Below are positions 1-8,699 of a stretch of DNA of 20,027 bases, in pieces (position 1 is the stretch's first letter; every line of letters begins with the position of its first letter). Both the position numbers and the translations under genes were made by a program. Under the pieces are notes generated by a model, which made no database searches, was not told where the DNA came from, and was given only the letters and a program-made list of their open reading frames with translations. Origin of the DNA: Priapulus caudatus (lineage: Eukaryota > Priapulida > Priapulimorpha > Priapulimorphida > Priapulidae); assembly GCF_000485595.1 (NCBI RefSeq), contig NW_014577301.1, positions 326,166 through 346,192 of the forward strand, in the 5' to 3' direction.

Positions 1-21
1 CGGGGATGTTCAATTATGAAG

Positions 22-86
22 CGCTGTCCGCAGTGGAGACGTGCGCCAAATTCGAGGCCCGGCGCACGTCTCCACAGCGGTCAGCG
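22..86. repeat. Long hairpin (inverted repeat)
   Basis: 33-47 (GTGGAGACGTGCGCC) is the exact reverse complement of 61-75, with a 13-base loop at 48-60. The stem continues outward through 28-31/77-80 and 22-26/82-86 with one mismatch between each segment, giving 24 paired of 26 positions. It lies just downstream of the RT catalytic loop of element 1, where thumb coding is expected. Confidence 0.9.
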
Positions 87-87
87 G

Positions 88-670
88 ATGGTCTCCTCGA
101 AATCAGGGGAGTAGATACATATGTCATCGATATAGGCCAACGCGCATTTGTGACGTAGCCCTCTAAGTACATTATCTAATAATCTTTGAAAATGCGAAGG
201 CGCATTTTTACAGCTAAAAAGTAGCCCCTCTAAGTACATAATCTAATAATCTTTGAAAATGCAACGGCGCATTTTTACAGCCAAACGGTGTCCTAACGTT
301 ATCCGCGGCACCTTGTGAAGTAACGAAGCACGTCTTGGGGATGTCCGCGGAGTCAACAGGAACTTGAAAATATCCGGACCTCAAATCCAGGGTGGTAAAT
401 ATTTTAGCGGACCTGAGAGCCTGCACCACGTCCTCTATGAGCAGTAATTGATATGTGTCAGTGCACGTAACCGTATTCATTCTCCTATAATCAATGCAGT
501 CTTAATTCTCCTGATTTCTTCTTTACTAGTAGAACGCCACTAGACCAAGGGCTCATTGAGGGCCGTATAATCCCATTTTTAGCAACTTCAATGCCTCCTT
601 TTGCACTTTCTCTTGTTGATCTAAAGACATACGATAAGGACAAGTTGTTATTGGCTTCGCATTTCCTGTA
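88..670 (-). pseudogene. Reverse transcriptase of element 1 (broken)
   Basis: Fingers and palm motifs can be followed across frames: PITTCPYRMSLDQQEKVQKE, then PSMSPWSSGVLLVKKKSGE, then TTLDLRSGYFQVPVD in the frame at 214-480. The catalytic loop reads ALAYIDDICIYSPDFEETIR with YIDD at 123-134. Stops and frameshifts lie near 485-560 and at about 215. The segment coding the CKNAP..FQRLLD helix is duplicated (155-285). After the ETIR residues the sequence enters a long hairpin and no thumb homology is visible. The enzyme would copy element RNA; this copy is dead. Confidence 0.85.
155..285 (-). repeat. 66-bp tandem duplication inside RT of element 1
   Basis: 155-220 and 221-285 are two copies of the same sequence, each coding a CKNAP..HFQRLLD..VLRG stretch that occurs once in a normal RT. 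The copies differ at about five bases plus one single-base indel, so the duplication is not recent. It adds a stop and shifts the frame next to the YIDD box. Confidence 0.85.
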
Positions 671-675
671 TTAAT

Positions 676-1145
676 TTAAAAGTGAAACAGGTGCGTGCAT
701 CCCAATTGAGCGTCCGTATGTGCAAAGGTACGATCGTGATTCTGTAGAAATGTGAGTAACGTTGCCCTCTGCCGTGGATAAGTAACATGCCGAACTAGCA
801 TAGCATGATCAAACGGTGTGCCGCCAGTTGTAAGTCGACGGGGTACGGAGTTTAAACCTCCACTCCCCGAGCATATAGCGCGCACCACAGCATGTGTGCT
901 TTTGTAGGCTCTACTGAGGCAATTACTACATTCTTTAGTAGGCACCTTGGCGTACTTGAGCCGTTCTTAATAACGCATTCCACAGTATGATCAGCTGATA
1001 CTATCGCCATCGTAGGTGTGACTATTTGGTTCTGGTTGCAACAAAAAGTCTTAAGGCCTGGCGACCCCTGTATACATAGTAAGGTACCCTCCTGAATACC
1101 TCTAGATACCCGTAAGACACACTTATGCAAGGCCACTGCAACCAA
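676..1145 (-). pseudogene. Protease-RT linker region of element 1
   Basis: Two overlapping minus-strand frames (1145-852 and 945-676) cover the stretch between protease and RT. The downstream part has FLQNHDRTFAHTDAQLG followed by THLFHF, which resembles the leader preceding the RT fingers in gypsy Pol. No catalytic motif is visible. A frame change occurs around 860-940. Confidence 0.55.
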
Positions 1146-1545
1146 AGTAAAGCATTGCTAACTGCGCAGATGGTGACCACCCATGGCCGTTAGGCATTCT
1201 CAAGGGAACGACGCTGGCCCCTATGCGCAATATCCCCGCATTTAAATCAATGAGTACGCGCACGTGGGCGAGAAAATCTGCTCCTAGTACGAAATTTCTC
1301 AGTAGTCGATGAACGACGTAGCAGTCATGTTCTGCTGTAACCCTCCCTAAGGTAATCTTAAGGGAGGTGACCCCGACCATACTCAACTGCTGGCCTGATA
1401 TTGATACCAAATGAGTGGCGCATTGTACCGCTGGCACAAAACCCGCCTTCGAACGCACACTCCGCGTTAATCGGTTTCATGCATTGTAACTAACTAACGT
1501 GACATCACTACCAGTATCGACTAATGCCGACAGACTCAAAGGCCT
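1123..1545 (-). pseudogene. Aspartic protease of element 1 (broken)
   Basis: The active-site motif ALVDTGSDVTLV is encoded with DTG at 1510-1518. A stop follows about seven residues later, then the frame continues through a strand-rich region with VLGADFLAHVRVLID at roughly 1260-1320, the usual second conserved block of retropepsins. The enzyme would cut the Gag-Pol polyprotein as a homodimer. The internal stop between the DTG loop and the C-terminal block suggests it is inactive. Confidence 0.78.
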
Positions 1546-1639
1546 TATCTAAATTGTACACATTGGCGTACAGGTTCTGTGTGCCTCAGTCGCCTCGCTA
1601 CACAATAAACCCCCACCTATCTCTACTGCCGACGCTGCA

Positions 1640-2703
1640 TAAGTGGTGGGGGCGCATTTTCCGGCTGTCTATTAAGCATATTTAGCCGACAATCCCGTGC
1701 GAAATGTCCCCGGCGCCCGCAGTTAAAGCATACATCATCTCACATCGCCACTCGCCCGCGATGTAGTGAAACGGGTGGTCGAAATTCTACCGAGCCAGGT
1801 TGTGAAGCTGGGTTAGGCAGATATCCGATACGTGCCCGGGTCGCGAGGGCAACCCAATGACTAGGGGGCACGGATCTCTCACCGTTATTCTGGTAATTAA
1901 ACCGCGGCGCGTTACGTGGCCCCATACATTACCATCGTGCCGCATTTCGCTTTGCGTCATTAATGAACACAAATTACGCAACACAGCCACCAGCACGGTG
2001 CCCGTACCGGCCGCGACTGTGCTAACTTCCATGGGCTCTCCGCTCTCCATCGCTGCCATGTGAGAAACGCTACCAATCACTCTATTGCATAATCACATTG
2101 CTAAACCCGCCTCTATATACGCTTCGTTAGCGGCTAATTCGATAGCTTACGATAGCGTCTGCGGCTTATGAGCAAGAAGCATTTTCTGCGTGGGGATGGA
2201 TTAGAGGCCATCTAGAAATTCGTCGGCGAGTTGTTTTTGTACCTCTGCCGTTTGAATCTTCTCCAACGACATCGCCTTATATGCTCCCCTCGCTGTTGAC
2301 GGAAAGACTTCAGTTCATGAAGCGCTTGCTACTCTTGCAATGGATCGGCAAATTGCTTATTGAGCTTCTCACTGAGGTCTTTCCACTCAATCGCCGGCGT
2401 TTCAAGCAACTACAAAACTCCGCGGCATGACCCCCTACTGTAGACAACGCAAATTGTTTTAACGTGCTGTCGTGCAAACTTAACTCGACCTGGGCCCACT
2501 CTAATGTGGCTCGCCAATCAGTAAATGTCGGGCCAACTACCGAGCGATCCCCCATGAACCATGGTATGGATTGCCTCACCTCTGCACTCCATAAAGTTCG
2601 ACTTAGCGAGCCTGCTGCCGTATCTATGCATGGCTGCAGAGAATTTGAAGAGGGTGGCCAACTCCTCTAAATTAAAAAGCCGTGATGCAGGTTGATGGGT
2701 CAT
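1640..2703 (-). pseudogene. Gag of element 1 (broken)
   Basis: The likely start is the Met at 2703, about 220 bp inside the LTR; the first frame runs to 2518 and another takes over from about 2579. Capsid-like stretches include an IPWFMGDRS motif and FTDWRATLEWAQVE. Near 2110-2260 there is a FLDGL / LLAHKPQTL / AIELAANEAYIEAG series typical of the end of the capsid domain in Ty3/gypsy Gag. A CCHC knuckle closes it. At least two frameshifts and several stops interrupt it, including a TGA just before the knuckle. Gag would form the particle and package RNA; this copy cannot make one protein. Confidence 0.75.
1689..1730 (-). other. Gag zinc knuckle of element 1
   Basis: Translation gives CFNCGRRGHFARDC, an intact CX2CX4HX4C knuckle. 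In retroelement Gag this binds zinc and packages RNA. All four ligands are present although the surrounding frame is broken. Confidence 0.9.
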
Positions 2704-2919
2704 GCCGTGAGTTTCGCAGTTAAATATACAAATTAAAGTCTAGCCATAACTACTTAACTATAATTACTCCTATACCCAGGGCGGAAATGCGACATATGAG
2801 CATAACTAATAGTCACTGATAGCTTACGTTCTCACTAACCATAGAAATTTGCTCGTAGCTCAACTTCGAATGACCCCAGCACTAACACGCGTGCAACACA
2901 AAGCTCGAGATTCCTTAGA

Positions 2920-2930
2920 TCACGGCACCA
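2920..2930 (-). other. Primer binding site of element 1, tRNA-His type
   Basis: The plus strand reads TCACGGCACCA, which equals the last 11 nt of a typical eukaryotic tRNA-His including the CCA end. On the minus strand this is TGGTGCCGTGA, two bases inside the LTR edge. The match to tRNA-His is from memory of the tRNA family and was not searched. Confidence 0.65.
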
Positions 2931-2932
2931 AA

Positions 2933-3418
2933 TGTAACCTCGTACTTCTAGGGTGTGGGGAAAGAGCCGTAGGAGTAAGCATAGCAACAGCGTAAAACAA
3001 GAAGCAAACACGAACTAGTAAAGTAACGTACCACAAACAATTGTATTGGTCATGATGCAATAGTGAGTAGAGAGCAGAAACGTACGGCTGGATGCGTATA
3101 ACTACACGTGAATGACAGTCAACCAAATAGAGAGGAAGTGCCTTCTGCTTCTTGTCGCGGCGCTCTTAAATGTACCTGAACTTGTTGTTTGACCTCCCTG
3201 GTCACGACATGCGCCGGCTGCGGGTTATAATAGATTATCCTGCACTCGGCCCCTCTGTTGACGTCGTTAGCTAACTTATTGCTTCTCCTATTACCCTCAC
3301 GCTGTATCGCGCGCATCGAATATCTATTTCCCCTTGGCTTGTCGCCAACGCGACCTGCACGGCCTCATGCCCAAACTAACAGTAATTAATAAGCTATGGT
3401 GAAACCGGCTCCGTTACA
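2933..3418 (-). repeat. 5' LTR of element 1
   Basis: The segment is bounded by TGTAAC at 2933-2938 and GTTACA at 3413-3418, a perfect 6-bp terminal inverted repeat of the TG..CA kind. Its inner edge lies two bases from a tRNA-like primer binding site, as expected for a 5' LTR on the minus strand. The length of 486 bp is normal for gypsy elements. A weak A/T-rich TTATAA at 3225-3230 could be the TATA box. The second LTR is outside the window, so the outer boundary at 3418 is inferred from the termini alone. Short open frames inside it are not genes. Confidence 0.65.
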
Positions 3419-3690
3419 CGTATATGCGGGAATGATGTGATTGCGATCGCGAACGGTTGGCTGGCAGGTCAAGCATACACAATCGCTATTGCAACTGCAT
3501 AACCGAGACAGGCATTGTGGGGTTTGCAGCAGTTTTTGCAGCTGCGGATGGTGTAACCAATGATAATGCCTTAACTTCGATGCGTGCAATTTCGGGGGCG
3601 ATTTCGAACAGTTTTCTTTTTAACTGTTGCCCCCATAATAACATTTTCGGAAGCTCTTTTTGGAACTTCGGGGGCAATTTCGCCCGCCGC
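3419..3690. other. Unassigned segment between elements 1 and 2
   Basis: No domain is recognised on either strand. Element 2 homology fades at about 3690, after a WDNSAQQ motif, where RNase H coding should start. The segment holds two similar 14-base stretches, TTCGGGGGCRATTTCG-like, near 3591 and 3668. A plus-strand open frame at 3457-3807 has no recognisable features. Confidence 0.5.
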
Positions 3691-4667
3691 TTCCGTGTAT
3701 TTTTTCCACTGCTGTGCGCTATTGTCCCAGACATAGCGAACATGTTTCTTTATAATTTTACCAACAGCGCGGCGATTCGCACGAAATTGTGTATATGGGA
3801 ACGGTAGTATGATGCTAAACCAAGAAATGAGCGAATTTGCTTAACTGTTTTTGGCGGTTTTAAATTATGTATTGCCGTAATCTTTTTGGGGTTGGGTGAA
3901 ATGCCGGCCGCTGAGATCGTGTGACCTAGATAAAGAACAGTTTCTTTAAGAAAAACAGACTTACTAGGATTTAATTTCAAATGTGCAGAACACAAGCGAT
4001 CGAACACAGTTTGTAGGTCTCGTATGTGCTAAAAAAAAGGAAAAGAAAATAATGATGTCATTGATATAAGGAATAGCACATGTGTCATGTAAACCTGTTA
4101 AAACTCTATTTAATCATTTTTGAAGGACGCTAGGCGCATTTTTCAAACCAAATGGTAATTTTTCGAGGTATGACTTGAATTATGTGTAACTATACAAGTT
4201 TTGTGTTTGTCGATTGGATCCATAGGTATTTGAAAATACCCGCTCTTTAAATCTAAAGTGGAAAAACACTGAGCGTTACCAAGAGATGCGAGTATGTTCT
4301 CTATTCGCGGGAAAATGTATACAATAAACTTAGTCACCCGATTAAGTTGCCTGTAATCGACAATCATCCGACCCAGTGAATCATGTTTTTTTGTAACTAT
4401 AAACACGGGACTTGACCATACGCTTGAGCCCTCTGAAATTACGCCAGCTCGTAAAAGTCTGTCTATATGTGTTTGCAATGCTTGGCGTTGTAACAAAGGT
4501 GTACGATAAGCTTTTTGTGCTATGGCCAGGTCGCCTTGTGTATCGACAGCCATGGTAACAAAGTGTGTACCTGGTCTGAGGTCACCATCTTTAATAGCAA
4601 ACAAGTCTGCATTGTGTGTAATTAGCGAGCGGATTTCTGTAAGTTGTCGACTGCTGAGATGTTCCAA
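3690..4667 (-). pseudogene. Reverse transcriptase of element 2 (broken)
   Basis: The frame at 4667-4143 reads through the RT leader (ITHNADLFAIKDGDLRPGTH), fingers (AYRTPLLQRQALQTHI; SPVFIVTKKHDSLGRMIVDY) and palm (STLDLKSGYFQIPMD). After a frame break near 4190 a PFGLKNAP motif appears, then an internal TGA, then the catalytic loop at 4057-4068, which reads YIND instead of YIDD/YLDD. The connection region follows in 4007-3750 (LYLGHTISAAGI; SFLGLASYYRSHIHNF) and in another frame VRYVWDNSAQQ. Loss of a catalytic Asp and several breaks mean no activity. Confidence 0.9.
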
Positions 4668-4689
4668 TTTTAAACACTTGATAATTTCG

Positions 4690-5590
4690 ACTCATAACGC
4701 TGTGTGCGAGCTCGTTAGGCGGCAATGAGGTGCCATTGTCAACAACGCTCAGCCGCTCCGAGTCACTGCTGACTGGTTTACGCGGCGTGCTTACGACCGG
4801 TCTGCCCATGTTGACTGACACAACAGGGTGGTTTTTAAGATTGGCGTGCGAAATGACAGAAGGGGTAGAAAGTGGAGGGGAGAGTGTGAAAGTGGTTTGA
4901 ACAATATTGACATGCGGAGGGTGTTCTACATGGGGGGGCGGAGGCTTATATATATAGAGAGCTATAAAGAGACACAGCTGTGGTATTATTAGTAAATGTT
5001 ACAGATAAATTAATGAGAGTGCGCGGAAAAGGTGCTTGAGACGCTGCGGCGTGGGAAACATACATAGGTTGCGTATGAGATACAAGTGGTTTAGTGCTGA
5101 CAATAGGTGCAAATGTGATGGGAAAGCTAATGGACATTAGCAGCATGCATACGGCGTGGGAATCATGTGTGCGGCCGCGGGAGGGTGTGGAAGGGAGATT
5201 ATGCAACGTGCTTGAAGCATGGGTATGGGTCAAGCGTGTTGACGAAAGACGGGGTGGGGAATTTGGGCGTGAAGTGAAACATTTATGGCGTGGATAATTG
5301 GTGTGCGGGTGAAACACTTGTACTGGGTGGCATCAACAACACAGGAGGGGAGTAGGTGTAACGAGTGAAGATGTACGCAGCTGCAGGGTTGTTCCTCTAA
5401 TTACGTGTAGCAGGCGAGATTACGGATTATACAAAGGAATAACGATACGCAGATGGTTTGGGTGGGGAACTGGTGGCTGAGTATGCGAAGACGTAGACAA
5501 TAAGTAAACACAGTGGACACCACGAGTTGCTTTTGGGGGCAACACAATGGATTTACACAGCGTGACACGTGCACAGGAAGCAGTTGCATA
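4690..5590 (-). pseudogene. Proline/threonine-rich linker between protease and RT of element 2
   Basis: About 900 bp separate the end of protease from the start of RT. Minus-strand frames here (5589-5420, 5317-4946, 4821-4680) are rich in Pro, Thr, Ser and His and poor in order-promoting residues; examples are SHTQPPVPHPN and LHNLPSTPSRGRTHDSH. No domain is recognised. Such a long low-complexity spacer is unusual in gypsy Pol, where the gap is usually short. It may be a diverged linker or partly inserted sequence. Frame breaks are likely near 5400 and 4830-4940. Confidence 0.5.
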
Positions 5591-6064
5591 TGTTAACATA
5601 CGCACAGTGGTATTATTAATCGTTAGCAAATTATGTGCGCAATTTAAATTAATGCGATGTCGCGTCATAAAATTAAAACCAAGTAATGCCGTATGTGTGA
5701 AATTATGAACAATATAGAATACCTGAAAAACAGTATGACTAGCAATTTACACCGGTAAATTTACGCGACCCAGCACAAACAAATGGTGACCGCTTGCTGA
5801 ATTTAGAATTTGCGTACTATCCCGAGAAAAATCTTTTTGATAACGTTCTTTTAATTCAGCCCACAATTCGTTATTAAGTAGGGAAACAGGCGACCCTGTA
5901 TCCAGTAAAGCGTTTACAGAAACATCCCCAAATTTGACATAGCAACACGGTGTGGTATTGTCATTAAAAGCCGATGCAGGCCTGTGCATTCGATCGTGAG
6001 ACTTTTCTACTATCGAAGCAACTTTCAACGTCTCGTCATGAACGTAGCATTTGCATTTACCCAC
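5590..6064 (-). pseudogene. Aspartic protease of element 2 (broken)
   Basis: The frame at 6064-5747 contains YVKFGDVSVNALLDTGSPV, with the catalytic DTG at 5894-5902, followed by a hydrophobic SLLNNELWAEL segment. The second half (ASGHHLFVLGRVNLPV) runs into a stop near 5747. In another frame, 5668-5590, TRHRINLNCAHNLLTINN matches the conserved end of retropepsins that follows the DFL motif. About 80 bp around 5670-5746 hold the break. Role: maturation of Gag-Pol. Confidence 0.78.
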
Positions 6065-7249
6065 GGCGTATACGAGGTAGGTCCCCGTTGTTGAAGATGG
6101 CAGTTTCTCTACATATGTCAGGATTGATTAGATAAAGCACAGATAGGGCGGTTGTCTGGCGTGTATGAATAACGGGTATTTGGTGCTGGAGTGAACGGTA
6201 GCTGGCGTGGTGGGTATGGAGGCGGTGATTGAAACGACCGTGACTGAAAGGATTGAAGGCGTTGCGGAGCGGAGCGGTAGGGATAAGATGGTGGCGGAGG
6301 TGATTGATAAGACAAAGGTGAACAGTCAAATTGTCATGGGTTAGACATACGTGTATTATAGCGTGGTGGCAGAGGCGTGAATTGCCCCGCGCGCCCGCTA
6401 TTAGCAGTCCGCGTATTTACATTGTCAGCTGCAGCCTCAGCCCTGCGTGTTTGCGATAAATCAGCTACGATTTGTCTCAAATCCGCTATCTGCTGTTGGA
6501 TAGTCTGTGCATTAGTCGCCGTAATTTGTGAAACCTCGGTAATTTCAGGCTTCTGTGAGCGAATTCTCACTTCCAAATCACGCGCACTTTCAGCATTATC
6601 CAGTTGCACAGCTTTAATAAAAGATGATGGTTTTTGCCAAACTAACGTACGCTTTAGAGATTTGGACGAAATACCATCAATAAGTTGTTCAATGAGTCGA
6701 ATATTGCGAACCGTATCCGTGTCAGTAATGATACCGAACGCAAATCGTGCATGGTTCTCCAAACGTTTGGCAAACACCTGCACCGACTCAGACGAGCGTT
6801 GCTTAGCTTTCTTAAACTTTTGTAATGCTACAGGTACCTCACTCGAATCCGTATATTGTTGTTGCAAAATATGTATAAAATGTGCCCATTCAATAGCCGG
6901 TTAGGCCTTACATGGTAAAAATCTCCACAGCATAACTAGCCGGCTCATCACTGAGTAAACGCAGCGCAAGTTGAACACGACGTTTGTCAGTTGTTTCATC
7001 TAATATAAGTAATAACTGGTTAAGCGATTTCAGCCACTCTCCAAAAGAGACCGGGCTATCATCACAACCATTGAATGTTGGGTAACCTCCCAACAACAAT
7101 AAACTTTGAACTTCTTTAATTAATTGTTTCATACTGCTTGTTGGAAAGGAAACCTCGTCATCCTCGGAGGAAACAGATTCCACCGGACGATCAATGTTAA
7201 TATCAGACAGGTGTTACGGATCTTGAAGTTGCTGACGAGGGTTTGCCAT
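6060..7249 (-). pseudogene. Gag of element 2 (broken)
   Basis: The first Met is at 7249 (MANPRQQLQDP), with a stop after eleven codons at 7214-7216. The frame then runs 7183-6908 with YPTFNGCDDSPVSFGEWL and QLALRLLSDEPASYAVEIF, which fits the N-terminal part of a retrotransposon capsid. It continues at 6867-6334 with the capsid C-terminal part (RSSESVQVFAKRLENHARFA) and a heptad-rich coiled coil around residues 105-145. A proline/tyrosine/serine-rich stretch (6315-6145) precedes the knuckle. Breaks are seen at 7214, near 6903 and at 6334. Gag would be the particle protein. Confidence 0.82.
6100..6141 (-). other. Degenerate Gag zinc knuckle of element 2
   Basis: The spacing of a CX2CX4HX4C knuckle is kept over 14 codons, but the second Cys is Ser (CALS) and two positions are stops. 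The first Cys, the His and the last Cys remain. It cannot bind zinc in the normal way. Confidence 0.7.
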
Positions 7250-7795
7250 GACGAACACAATGGTATGGTTACAAAAAGGAGGGGAACGAGTGAAAATGAA
7301 AGACAAATTAGACAGAGAGACGACAGGCAGGAAAAGCAGTGGCTAGAGTAGTAAAATCAATGAAGGCTTGATATTCACGATATCATGTAGTATACGGCAT
7401 ACGCTCCGCCAAAATATGCATCAGCAATCGCATGAAAAAATACAGAAATATGCAGACAACGAACTCCGTAGCTATTTACAAGAATAACGATGCACTGTCT
7501 GCGACGACAATGGTGAAACACACGGTGGTGCGGTGATGTTCAAACACTTTTGACAACTCTCAAGAATGAACGGTTGTTCGTGTGACAGAACCACTCAGTG
7601 TAAAAAAAAACACATATGTTTACACATAGTAAATCAACATAGCAATATAGCAACATCCTAAAAAGACGTTTAGCAACATCGAAAAAAGAACATCGAAAAA
7701 AGACGTTTAGCAAAATGTACGCGCTGGTCAAGCACCAGTGTAGGGATGAGCATTTGCTACCCGTGATCGTATTAGTGTTTAATCGTGAGTGTTTA
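7250..7795. other. Non-coding stretch upstream of element 2 gag
   Basis: The leader and 5' LTR of element 2 should lie here, but no clear primer binding site or LTR edge is seen; a CCGCCA at 7407-7412 does not match a tRNA end I recognise. A 16-base direct repeat (AAAAGACGTTTAGCAA at 7661-7676 and again ending at 7713) is present, separated by an A-rich spacer. No gene is supported. Confidence 0.5.
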
Positions 7796-8255
7796 TGTTA
7801 CACCCTTTGCTAACGTCTATCAAACACAGATTATAAGGAACATATAACAACAATGGTGTACGATATCCAGTTATTCTCTTTAATTGCTCTGCCTTAACTA
7901 TGTATACGCCCATAGCAGGGCAACCGCGTACACTAGAGGTGCCGAGTAACATCATAACTTATGAGGTTATTGCTGTGTCGCACTATTCTCTAACCAATGC
8001 GTAGTATATCTCAACCCTCTCTTTCTCACTCTCTCTCCGATCCTGTCTCTAGTCAAACACGCGGTTATATACCGACATTTGTAGACCCGCCTACCTATTG
8101 TTTCTGGTCACTCCGTTTTACGCTACTGCCTGTAATTGGCTAATTCTACCACTGTCTAGTCCAGAGTTATAACTTTACACAGCTAGCCTGTATCCCAAAA
8201 TAGAACAAATGCTTAGTCATGTGTATATTTATTTCTGTCTTTCCGCGGTATTACA
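7796..8255 (+). repeat. Possible solo or degraded LTR
   Basis: The segment begins TGTTACA (7796-7802) and ends TATTACA (8249-8255), LTR-like TG..CA ends. It contains a pyrimidine-rich run followed by TTATATA at 8065-8071. A TGGCGACA at 8271, which could be a primer binding site, lies 15 bases after the end and is followed by a perfect 7-bp hairpin with a 4-base loop (8288-8305). No second copy and no target duplication were found, so this is only a candidate. Confidence 0.25.
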
Positions 8256-8397
8256 TTATTATCATTATAATGGCGACACGTACAGCACACTCGCAGCGGC
8301 GAGTGCGGGAGCGTTCGGCGTTAGTTTTTATAAAGGAAAGTTGATATACAGTGACACAACAGTGGAACTGTAATTGAGAGGTACGGTAGTATTTGTA

Positions 8398-8424
8398 TGT
8401 AACATGTGGTTTTCAGATGTTACA
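8398..8424. repeat. Short perfect inverted repeat TGTAACAT/ATGTTACA
   Basis: 8398-8405 and 8417-8424 are exact reverse complements separated by 11 bases. The arms have the sequence typical of gypsy LTR ends, so this may be the start of another LTR-like unit leading to the TATA box at 8688, or a simple hairpin. Confidence 0.6.
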
Positions 8425-8640
8425 TTTATTAGTAATTGTAGATAGACTTAACTTTAGCTGTAAATAGCCTTGGGCTGGGTAGAGTCAGTTAGTTAGCATG
8501 TAGGTTAAAACTAGGTTGCGTGTGTGATGTAGCGTGTAGTTTAGGGATTTAGTCTAGACGGGGTAGATTGATTACATATGTTTATGCACATGTGGGTTTT
8601 GGCGCGAACCAGGTGAACAAAGAACGGGTAGTCGTGCTTG

Positions 8641-8695
8641 ATTGGCTGGAAAGAGTTTAGCTTGTTTGTGATTGGTGGGGATTTGAATATAAATA
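8641..8695 (+). promoter_or_regulatory. Promoter-like block: two inverted CCAAT boxes and a TATA box
   Basis: ATTGG occurs at 8641-8645 and 8671-8675, exactly 30 bases apart, and TATAAATA is at 8688-8695. The arrangement would place a start site near 8720-8725, about 640 bases before the first recognised VPS13-like exon. It could be a host promoter or the promoter of a decayed LTR. No transcript evidence is available. Confidence 0.4.
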
Positions 8696-8699
8696 GAGA

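Larger units (their letters stand above)
1..3418 (-). mobile_element. Element 1: decayed Ty3/gypsy LTR retrotransposon, 5' part
   Basis: Read on the minus strand, the order is LTR (3418-2933), tRNA-His-type primer binding site, gag with a CCHC knuckle, aspartic protease with DTG, and reverse transcriptase with a YIDD box. This order and the absence of integrase before RT indicate Ty3/gypsy rather than Ty1/copia. The window begins inside RT, so RNase H, integrase and the 3' LTR are outside it. Every domain is broken by stops and frameshifts, so it is a relic. Its RT differs clearly from those of elements 2 and 3, so it is a separate family. Confidence 0.88.
3690..7249 (-). mobile_element. Element 2: decayed Ty3/gypsy retrotransposon (gag-PR-RT part)
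   Basis: On the minus strand the order is gag (start Met at 7249), zinc-knuckle remnant, protease (DTG), a long proline/threonine-rich linker, RT and the RT connection region. No RNase H or integrase is recognised, and no LTR pair or primer binding site was found with confidence. Motifs differ from element 1 (for example TLDLKSGYFQIPMD here against TLDLRSGYFQVPVD), so it is a different family. Because element 1 starts with an LTR at 3418 on the same strand, the missing 3' part may lie beyond element 1 as a nested arrangement. Stops occur in gag and RT. Confidence 0.85.

Noticed and set aside
3457-3807. Plus-strand frame of 116 codons
   Set aside because: It overlaps the end of element 2 RT in antisense and has no recognisable motif; a shadow frame.
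6377-6904. Plus-strand frame of 175 codons
   Set aside because: It is the exact antisense of element 2 gag, which carries clear capsid and coiled-coil features.
7947-7969. 23-base imperfect palindrome (TAAC-TCATAA/TTATGA-GTTA)
   Set aside because: Short, A/T-rich and isolated; could be chance and has no partner copy.
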